Shown here: positions 48,231-55,495 of the stretch, one piece after another | Numbering within the stretch: the first letter of the stretch is position 1 | Layout: each line of letters begins with the position of its first letter | Assembly (NCBI RefSeq): GCF_019236475.1 | Contig: NZ_JAFAIX010000004.1 | Span: 186,001 to 250,000, forward strand | DNA length: 64,000 nucleotides | DNA from: Chitinophaga sp. | Lineage (GTDB): Bacteria > Bacteroidota > Bacteroidia > Chitinophagales > Chitinophagaceae | Direction of reading: 5' to 3' | Notes under the pieces: generated by a model | Database searches by the model: none | Told to the model about the DNA's origin: nothing | What the model saw: the letters and a program-made list of their open reading frames with translations, nothing else | Translations under genes and position numbers: made by a program

Positions 48231-49709
48231 TTATTGTTGAGTGGTGATTTGAAATTGTTGAAGTATAGTTGCTTTGCAACGGATGAGCTCAAAGAGTTTA
48301 TCTCTCAGGTTTTTCCATGCTTGTTGATTATAGAGGATATCGCCGAAGTAGGATTTCTCATCTACCTCTAAAATGGCTACCGGCAACAGATGCGCCAGCT
48401 CCAAGAAAAAGTTCATGTTATAGCTGTAAGGGTGCATGGCCACAAAGCGAAACACTTGTCCGGTGAAGGTGAGTCCCCACTCTTCTTTGGCGGCTCCCAT
48501 GCGCAAAATAACACTACTGCCTTCTTTCTCTACAAATCGCAGGGCATAGGCTTCCAATACTTTTGCTGGTGCATGGTGAAATACATCCGGATAGAAAGTG
48601 TTTGTATTTTCCAGTATCGCGATGATCCATGCTTCTTCTTCAAAGCGAATGGCGGCTGTTAGCAGCGATTCTTCAAAACCGGCGGCAGTGAGCCATTGCA
48701 GACAGGTAGGCATATCCTCTTCCAGGTAAGTGGTAAAAAAGGAGCATGGAACATGTGCGACCAGTTGTTGGAGCTGGTAGGTTTCGTCCGTCATTTTAAT
48801 GGCAGAAGGAGGGAGTTTATCTATGCCGGACTGATATACTTCCGCTGGCAGGGGTAACGTCAGGTCACTGGTAATAAGCTGTCCATTTACAGCTTGTATT
48901 GCTGTTTTGATCAGTTGCCAATAGGTTTGTACGATATCGCTTAGCGGAAGTCTGCGCAACAGTTTCCATGCTTTCTCTTTTACTTTCAAACTTTTTTCCG
49001 TCGTAGCTTCTTGTAGCCAGGCTATATCTGCTGCGGATAATCCGGTACGGAGACAGTCCATCAATTCCGCTTTGGTAGCGGCATTTTCCTGCTTCCATGT
49101 ATCGATGAGTAGTTGGCGGCCTTCTTCTGGATGGGTTTCCCGCACTTTTGTCAGCACCTCACAACGTTGCGGTAAAGTTCCGGTGGTCCATGCATCTTCG
49201 GCGATGCTGGCGGTATCTGTGGGGAGCATGGCGTGCCAGTCGGCATTCAGGTTGGCGAGCCATTGTCCTCTGTTGCCATAGCAGGCTATCAGCGGTTCCC
49301 GGAGTTTCCTATTGCCTTTGGCTTCTTCCAGGAGGGTGGGTAATACCCTGGCTGGTACGATGCATCCTGCGTTGGCACAGTGTTCCATCCAATAGCGGGT
49401 GAGGGCGATGGAACCATGTGTGAGTGCCTGTGTGAGTGGGGGCACTGCATCAGGATGGCAGTAAGGTTTTGTTTCAGGGAGACACGCAGTCATCGTTGCT
49501 TCCGGCAGTACAATAGGCATCATACCTGCCTGACGAAAATTGAGGAGCAATGCGCCTGTTTTCAATAGTACCTCTTCTCGGTCATTTTCATTATCCTGTC
49601 GGATATGCAGGAGGGCATCGTAGAGGGCAGCAGTGGTTTGCAGCTCAGGCAATGCCTGTCTACCAGTACCCAATAGGGCTGTATTGATAAGTTGTTGCCA
49701 GCTTTCCAT
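48231..49709 (-). CDS. DUF5691 family protein
   Basis: MESWQQLINTALLGTGRQALPE; position in the MoxR-SWIM operon. Confidence 0.82.
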   Translation of the reverse strand: MESWQQLINTALLGTGRQALPELQTTAALYDALLHIRQDNENDREEVLLKTGALLLNFRQAGMMPIVLPEATMTACLPETKPYCHPDAVPPLTQALTHGSIALTRYWMEHCANAGCIVPARVLPTLLEEAKGNRKLREPLIACYGNRGQWLANLNADWHAMLPTDTASIAEDAWTTGTLPQRCEVLTKVRETHPEEGRQLLIDTWKQENAATKAELMDCLRTGLSAADIAWLQEATTEKSLKVKEKAWKLLRRLPLSDIVQTYWQLIKTAIQAVNGQLITSDLTLPLPAEVYQSGIDKLPPSAIKMTDETYQLQQLVAHVPCSFFTTYLEEDMPTCLQWLTAAGFEESLLTAAIRFEEEAWIIAILENTNTFYPDVFHHAPAKVLEAYALRFVEKEGSSVILRMGAAKEEWGLTFTGQVFRFVAMHPYSYNMNFFLELAHLLPVAILEVDEKSYFGDILYNQQAWKNLRDKLFELIRCKATILQQFQITTQQ

Positions 49710-49728
49710 CAGCTATAAAGATTAATGA

Positions 49729-51045
49729 TTAAAGCAATTGATAATGTTGATGATCCCAAACGCCGAGTGGCTCATACTGTTGCATACTGCCGGTGATGGC
49801 CATTGTCATGGGTTGGCCGCCGGTTACTGCCAGTAACTTCCATAGTTTGTTGAAGCCAGGTTTCAGGAGCATCAGGTTATTTTGATGATCGGCGAGGTAC
49901 CAGCGGTCTTGAAATTGTACTGGTAAGAGTTGCTCTACGATGTATAATTGATCCGGGAATACCGGCAGTTCCTGACTGATAGCTGTTTGTGCATGTACTA
50001 CCTCCATCCAAGAAGGCATGGCTTTCGCATGCATCGGCGACCAGGTTTGCTTATGCTCTTTTATCACCGCTCGCAGGGGATGAGCTGAAGGATACCAGGC
50101 CAATTCCCCTTTGATAGCGGTACCTGGCGAAAGGGTTAACACAGGTGTGGTGACCTGTTTGGTATAGAACTGCAATATGAGCGCAGTACGATGGGTACTT
50201 TCTCCGTATAGCCAGTACCGTTCGGTAGTCAGTTTATCTTGCTCAGACACTTGTTTTCCTAGGATCAACCAGTTGTCCTGTACACCGGGCAATGATCGCA
50301 AATAATCCTGGCTAATGGTGAATCCGCAAAGCTGGCGGATATCTTCCTGCAAGGGCTCTGGCAGTTGTTCCAGGTGATTATATCCTTCTGCTGTCACGTA
50401 TAGGCGTAACAGTTGATGCATGAAATCCTGCTGCCATCCATCTGTGAAAAAGCTGGTTTCGCCGAGGTTACGTACCATGGCGGCGAGGCCAGGGGCTTGG
50501 GCATCTATCAAACGGCGACTGGTATTATCCCAGTAGGCACTCTTTTTTTCTGGTAGTTGTAGTAAGCCATTGCGAATCATGTCTTTCATCCATTTGTGCA
50601 GATCAGCAATGCCTTCACTGACTTTGGATTCACGAGCGGCCGTATTTTTCCTGGCAGTCACGTTGCCGGAAGCAATGGCCGCTTCCACCTTTTCCGCTTT
50701 CTTCTCTGCCGTAGACAGGCGTTTTGAAAGCCATTCGTTTACCCATTCCGGTGAGGACTCCTGAGGGATGGCTTGGGGTTGTCGGGAATAGATCAGTAAT
50801 AGTCCCAGCCCATGTTTGCAAGGGAATTTTCTACTGGGACAGCTACATTTAAAAGCCAGTTGCTGCAGATCCACCTGGGTTTGATAAGGCTTGGAACCAC
50901 TGCCTTTACAAGCGCCCCAGAGGGCCGTTTCACTGCGGCCTGTGCTCACCCATTTCTGTAAATTGGCCAGGTCCCGGCCGGATTTCCGGGAGGCATCATC
51001 GGGCGCAGATGCCAATACCTGTTCTTCCGTCATACTAATGGGCAT
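49729..51045 (-). CDS. SWIM zinc finger protein (YehQ-like)
   Basis: FKCSCPSRKFPCKHGLGLLLIY SWIM motif (CxC..CxH). Confidence 0.92.
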   Translation of the reverse strand: MPISMTEEQVLASAPDDASRKSGRDLANLQKWVSTGRSETALWGACKGSGSKPYQTQVDLQQLAFKCSCPSRKFPCKHGLGLLLIYSRQPQAIPQESSPEWVNEWLSKRLSTAEKKAEKVEAAIASGNVTARKNTAARESKVSEGIADLHKWMKDMIRNGLLQLPEKKSAYWDNTSRRLIDAQAPGLAAMVRNLGETSFFTDGWQQDFMHQLLRLYVTAEGYNHLEQLPEPLQEDIRQLCGFTISQDYLRSLPGVQDNWLILGKQVSEQDKLTTERYWLYGESTHRTALILQFYTKQVTTPVLTLSPGTAIKGELAWYPSAHPLRAVIKEHKQTWSPMHAKAMPSWMEVVHAQTAISQELPVFPDQLYIVEQLLPVQFQDRWYLADHQNNLMLLKPGFNKLWKLLAVTGGQPMTMAITGSMQQYEPLGVWDHQHYQLL

Positions 51046-51230
51046 AAGTGATAGAATATTGAGATTAGGTTATTTGTTGGACAAATGTCGGACTTCACTG
51101 CGCATTGTATATGTTAAATGAAAAATATTTTTCACTTAGGCGCGGAAAAATTGCTTCGGATGTAATAAGGTATGGTAGCTGGTTTGGAGAGATGAAAAGT
51201 GATATTTATTTTATCTAGTTATAAAATATA

Positions 51231-51262
51231 TTTGTAAATATTGAAATCTGTTCTCATCTTTG
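51231..51262 (+). promoter_or_regulatory. candidate Bacteroidota-type promoter for the slipin leader RNA
   Basis: TTTG (51231-51234) - 20 nt - CATCTTTG (51255-51262), close to TTG-N19-21-TAnnTTTG. Confidence 0.55.
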
Positions 51263-51290
51263 CATCGTTAAAAAATTAAATCAAACAATC

Positions 51291-51435
51291 GTGATCCGCT
51301 ATCAATACATATCAAAACAACTGATGGTCCTCTGGGGAGGCAATCATGGTGGCGGGGCATGTTATACGCTGAATTAGACTAATTATAAATCGTATTATAA
51401 CAAGGCCTTCGCAGTGTACGCGAAGGCTTTTTTTT
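51291..51435 (+). ncRNA. leader segment: short ORF (51291-51377, or from ATG 51324) ending in a strong terminator
   Basis: VIRYQYISKQLMVLWGGNHGGGACYTLN*; then GCCTTCGC-AGTGTAC-GCGAAGGC plus T8 (51405-51435). Confidence 0.5.
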
Positions 51436-51476
51436 ATACCATGATGTACAGCCTTTTTGATTTACATGCAATTATA

Positions 51477-51529
51477 ATACTACTGCCAGGTGGCGGCAAA
51501 CCTGCCGTGTGCCTAAGTTTGAGTAGTAT
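51477..51529 (+). ncRNA. structured leader element
   Basis: 8-bp closing stem ATACTACT/AGTAGTAT around hairpin CGGCA-AACC-TGCCG. Confidence 0.5.
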
Positions 51530-51548
51530 ATATAACGTTAATAGATAT

Positions 51549-51612
51549 ACGGAGTGATGATATATTCTTCAAGAATATAGCAGCGCCCTCCGTCACTACG
51601 GGGGGCTTTTTT
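51549..51612 (+). terminator. terminator with competing (antiterminator-like) pairing
   Basis: GCCCTCCGT-CACT-ACGGGGGGC-T6 terminator (51585-51612); ACGGAG (51549-51554) can instead pair with CTCCGT (51588-51593). Confidence 0.55.
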
Positions 51613-51671
51613 GTATAAGGGGAATGGTGTCTCCCTAAAATAATATGCAGGTTCGATTCCTGCCTTATACA
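51613..51671 (+). ncRNA. tRNA-like element without anticodon arm
   Basis: Acceptor GTATAAG/CTTATAC (7 bp), D-arm GGGA-ATGGTGTC-TCCC with GG in loop, T-arm GCAGG-TTCGATT-CCTGC abutting the acceptor 3' strand, discriminator A. Confidence 0.75.
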
Positions 51672-51677
51672 CGAAGC

Positions 51678-51811
51678 AAGACGAGGATACAGTCTTAGGT
51701 CAGGGATTCAAAAATCCCGGCAGTACAGTGGCCGTAGCTGATTGTATACTGCTGTAGTCTGCGCTTGTTTTCAACAGGTTCGATTCCTGAAACAGATATT
51801 GAAAATCTGTT
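51678..51811 (+). ncRNA. structured leader RNA with second canonical T-loop hairpin
   Basis: AAGAC/GTCTT, GGGATT/AATCCC, GCAGTA/TACTGC hairpins; CAGG-TTCGATT-CCTG (51775-51789); AACAGAT-ATTGAAA-ATCTGTT (51791-51811). Confidence 0.55.
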
Positions 51812-51824
51812 GCTGGTAGCCTAG

Positions 51825-51896
51825 GTGATACTTGTCATATCACGCTTAGCATCTACAAGGCTCATAATCTTGTAAAAACGAAGAACGCCACTTCGT
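51825..51896 (+). ncRNA. tandem 7-nt-loop hairpins resembling anticodon stem-loops
   Basis: GTGATA-CTTGTCA-TATCAC; TACAAGG-CTCATAA-TCTTGTA; ACGAAG-AACGCCA-CTTCGT. Confidence 0.55.
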
Positions 51897-52135
51897 AAAA
51901 AAATCGGTGAACACAGGCATACAGGCATATATGTAGTTGTATTATCAAAAGGATAAACAACAATCGGTGCCCTGCCAGCAGTTGTTGCCGCAACGGTAAC
52001 TGATGGTCATATCATACAGCTCTTCCGCCCTGTACTGATATACGCAGTAAGACGGCCGCTACGACTCCGCAATGTAAAGATGCATCCGTCTGTTGCTTGT
52101 GAATTGTTGAACCCCATAAAAATCAATTATAAAAA

Positions 52136-53239
52136 ATGAAAAGGATTGTAGTAGCCAGACATCAAGTAGGTCTGGTACTGAGAAATGGAGATTACAAACG
52201 TACAGTAGGTCCTGGTACCTACTGGTTCTTCAGCAATGAAAATGTGGTCATCTATGATGTTAACCAGACCTTCGTCGCGCCAGCAAAAATCCCTGTAGCT
52301 ACTTTACTGGAAGATCCTGATTTCCTGGCGAGAGTCCAGGTATTGAAAGTGAAAGAGAATGAAGTAGCCATTATGTTGGAAGACGACGTTATCCTGGGTG
52401 CTTTGTCTGCCGGTATCCACGTGTTCTGGAAAAGCTTGCGTAACCTGCAGTTTATCCGTCAGGATATTAGCTCTTCCGAGATGATCAGGCACCTGGGCCG
52501 CGACATTCTGCATCACAAAGCATTGGCACACCTGTTTTGTACCTACATGGTGGATCATCATGAGAAAGCCGTGCTATTGGTGGATGGCCAATTTGAAGCC
52601 GTGTTGAGCGGTGGCGTATATACTTTCTGGAATAACAATTCTATTATTGAAATCAGGAAAGTGGATATGCGCATGAAGCATTTGGAAATCAGTGGGCAGG
52701 AGATGTTGACCAGCGATAAAGCCACCTTGCGTATGAATGCGCAGGCATGGTACAAAGTGACAGAAATTGATAAAGCCCTGTTGCTCAACCGCGAAGCGGA
52801 AAAGCAATTATATGTACAGGTGCAGATGGGATTGAGAGAATACATAGGTACGTTGACGTTTGATGAACTTTTGGAAAAGAAAGGAGATATTGGTCGCTTT
52901 GTACTGGAACAGTCCGCTGCCGGCGCAGCCGCACTGGGTATTCAATTGCTAGGATTTGGGGTGAAAGATATTATCCTCCCTGGCGATGTGAAAGAGATCA
53001 TGAATCAAGTGCTGGTAGCGGAGAAGAAAGCGCAAGCGCAGATTATTATGAGAAGAGAGGAGACAGCCAGTACACGCAGCCTGTTGAATACCGCCAGATT
53101 GATGGAAGAGAATCCCATGCTCTACAAATTGAAGGAAATGGAATATGTGGAACGTATTGCAGAGAAAGTAGGACATATCTCCATCGGTAATGGCAGCGCA
53201 TTTCCGGAACAAATGAAACAGTTGTTTGCCGTTAAATAA
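52136..53239 (+). CDS. slipin family (SPFH/Band-7) protein
   Basis: VDMRMKHLEISGQEMLTSDKATLRMNAQAWYKVTEIDKALL...YIGTLTFDELLEKKGDI...GVKDIILPGDVKEIMNQVLVAEKKAQA. Confidence 0.92.
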   Translation: MKRIVVARHQVGLVLRNGDYKRTVGPGTYWFFSNENVVIYDVNQTFVAPAKIPVATLLEDPDFLARVQVLKVKENEVAIMLEDDVILGALSAGIHVFWKSLRNLQFIRQDISSSEMIRHLGRDILHHKALAHLFCTYMVDHHEKAVLLVDGQFEAVLSGGVYTFWNNNSIIEIRKVDMRMKHLEISGQEMLTSDKATLRMNAQAWYKVTEIDKALLLNREAEKQLYVQVQMGLREYIGTLTFDELLEKKGDIGRFVLEQSAAGAAALGIQLLGFGVKDIILPGDVKEIMNQVLVAEKKAQAQIIMRREETASTRSLLNTARLMEENPMLYKLKEMEYVERIAEKVGHISIGNGSAFPEQMKQLFAVK

Positions 53240-53419
53240 ACAAATAGCAAGTCTGATTGTAATTAGATAGCAGTGCCAACAGATCGGCACTGCTTTTTTG
53301 TTACATGTCGCCGAATATGATAATTATCAGTGGGAAATAAATCAAGGATAGGTAAATTTGTTCTACCGGTAGAAACAATCAAGTTGCATGTGACTATTTA
53401 TTTTACACACTAAAAAGCA

Positions 53420-54178
53420 ATGACAATGGAACAATTGTTTAATGGAAAAGTAGCGCTCGTAACTGGCGCTGGATCAGGGATTGGAGAGAAAGTAGCTATG
53501 CTGTACGCAGCAGGTGGCGCTAAAGTAATTGTGAGTGATGTAAATGACCTGCATGGCGAACAAACCGTATCCGATATTAGGAAGAGTGGAGGAGAGGCCG
53601 CTTATGTAAAATGTGATGTAGGCAATCCGGAGGACTGCCGCATGCTAGTGGAAAAGACCATTGAACACTACGGTCGATTAGATATTGCTTGCAACAATGC
53701 TGGTATTGGGGGAGAAGCAAAATTCACCGCGGATTATTCCGTTGAAACGTATCAGAAAGTAATTGCCATTAACCTCAATGGCGTATTTTATTGTATGAAA
53801 TACCAGTTGCCCGCTATGTTGAAAAATGGTGGTGGCGCAATAGTGAATATGGCCTCCATATTAGGGGTAGTAGGCACGCCTACCGCAGCCGCCTATGTAG
53901 CGGCCAAACATGGCGTTATTGGACTCACAGAAACCGCAGCAGCAGAATATTCCGCCAAAGGCATCCGAGTAAATGCCGTATGCCCCGGATATATCAATAC
54001 CCCTTTGCTGGATGCAATGGATGCCAATACCAAAGCCGCATTGGTGGGAATGCATCCCATCGGGCGATTAGGGAAGCCTGAAGAAGTGGCCGAACTCGTC
54101 ATCTGGCTCAGTTCTGACAAAGCCTCCTTCGTAACTGGTAGCAAATACCTTATAGATGGCGCCTATACCGCAGTCTGA
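53420..54178 (+). CDS. SDR family oxidoreductase
   Basis: VALVTGAGSGIGEKVAMLYA, CNNAGIGG, YVAAKHGV. Confidence 0.94.
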   Translation: MTMEQLFNGKVALVTGAGSGIGEKVAMLYAAGGAKVIVSDVNDLHGEQTVSDIRKSGGEAAYVKCDVGNPEDCRMLVEKTIEHYGRLDIACNNAGIGGEAKFTADYSVETYQKVIAINLNGVFYCMKYQLPAMLKNGGGAIVNMASILGVVGTPTAAAYVAAKHGVIGLTETAAAEYSAKGIRVNAVCPGYINTPLLDAMDANTKAALVGMHPIGRLGKPEEVAELVIWLSSDKASFVTGSKYLIDGAYTAV

Positions 54179-54283
54179 CCCAAACGTTGGATACAAGTAA
54201 TTAAAGAAGATTTATCAAAAGGTGATGTTGGGCAGTCATGCATCAATATCGCCCAAAGGGAATGTCGCAAAACGCTGCTGTCT

Positions 54284-54362
54284 GTTGTCCCTGCCCGCAG
54301 GGCAGGGACAACGAAAAAATAAAAACTGAAATGGACGTCGACAGACGTCCATTTCAGTTTTT
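54284..54362. repeat. compound double-hairpin element, copy C (includes bidirectional terminator)
   Basis: Hairpin 1 GTTGTCCCTGCCC-GCA-GGGCAGGGACAAC; hairpin 2 AAAAACTGAAATGGACGTC-GACA-GACGTCCATTTCAGTTTTT. Confidence 0.8.
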
Positions 54363-54470
54363 CGATACAGCTTTTTTATGCTGAATATTCGGAAATTTAG
54401 TATTTTAGCGTAGATTTTTTCCTTAATAACTATACGAATCCCAACCCGAATGCAAAATTTGTTTCCCATG

Positions 54471-54887
54471 GAAGTTAACCGCATAAAATCGTTTTTCTTT
54501 CCAGACCCCCAGAGTAAAAGGTATGTTACTCTTACCTATATTACTATTTCATTACTAGCATTGCTGGCAGTGGGCGTTACTTTCGTCTGGTTTCAAGTGC
54601 CGGATATTATTCCCATTCATTTCTCGCTAGGAGGCAAGCCCGATGTATATGGTAGCAAAAAGCATTTATGGGAACTGATGCTAGTGCCCTTCATTATATT
54701 CATCGTTATCTCCGCCATCCTGCAAAGTAATCTCATCAAAAAGACCTTTCGACATACCTACCCAGATGGTAGCCCCAATGAAAGATCCTACACAGAAGAA
54801 AGCAAACTGACACTATATATCCTGCGCGTTGGCGTAGTGCTGATATTCTGCGCTGTTACTGCTACTGCTTACTTCCAAAGTATCTGA
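54471..54887 (+). CDS. DUF1648 domain membrane protein
   Basis: IIPIHFSLGGKPDVYGSKKHLWELMLVPFIIFIV. Confidence 0.8.
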   Translation, partial: EVNRIKSFFFPDPQSKRYVTLTYITISLLALLAVGVTFVWFQVPDIIPIHFSLGGKPDVYGSKKHLWELMLVPFIIFIVISAILQSNLIKKTFRHTYPDGSPNERSYTEESKLTLYILRVGVVLIFCAVTATAYFQSI

Positions 54888-54911
54888 TCCCCCTGTCCCT
54901 TCTCTTTTTAA

Positions 54912-55072
54912 TGCAAACGGTTTCCCTGCAAGCGTTTTAGGCCGCTAAAACGTGTTAGTATCTCGCTTTTTACGCAAAGGTTATGTGAATATAGTATCTG
55001 AATTTATTAATAAAATATCATCTATTATCTAGTATTTTCTATTGCTTTGTGATAGTACTGCAAACGATTGCA
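54912..55072. promoter_or_regulatory. cluster of candidate LacI/GalR-type operators upstream of susC
   Basis: TGCAAACGATTGCA (55059-55072); CGTTTTAG-GCCG-CTAAAACG (54933-54952); TGCAAACGGTTTCC (54912-54925). Confidence 0.45.
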
Positions 55073-55495
55073 ATAAAAGCAGCGAGCGTAGTATTTGTAA
55101 CAACCAAAATGCGATATTACCCATTAACGGCGACCTATACACGTTAATGCGTAAGTAGAAGTTAGATAAATAGTAGCACTAACGACCCTTGTAGAAGAGG
55201 AACAATGAAACGGTTCTGTATTTTTTAACCACGTTTTGTACATCTGGCAGAAAGCGACTGTAGATAGATTAGCAGCATTGTACCGAATGTAATACCACGT
55301 ATTTGAAATGGAATAACAAATTCCGTTAATGACTCCTTATTGTCCTGTATGCACAGCATTAACAGTCACGCAACCAGTTGGCGTCACTGAAGGGCATGCT
55401 GTTGCCATCCGCCAAATAAAAATTGCTATACCAACGTATAAACGGATCGTCCTGCCGTAAACTTTTCGCAAAACCAAAAGCTAAATCAGCATTCC

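Noticed and set aside
51613-51671. Canonical tRNA gene
   Set aside because: No anticodon stem-loop between D-arm and T-arm and no encoded CCA; treated as tRNA-like.
51775-51789. Second complete tRNA built on CAGG-TTCGATT-CCTG
   Set aside because: No upstream partner pairs with the 3' flank (AAACAGA); that flank instead forms the next hairpin.
51854-51874. True tRNA-Met gene fragment
   Set aside because: Anticodon loop is textbook-like but no matching D-arm, T-arm or acceptor surrounds it; more consistent with a mimic within the leader array.
51897-51969. CRISPR-like repeats (ACAGGCAT twice, AATCGGTG twice)
   Set aside because: Repeats are only 8 nt, two copies each, with no regular repeat-spacer structure or cas genes.
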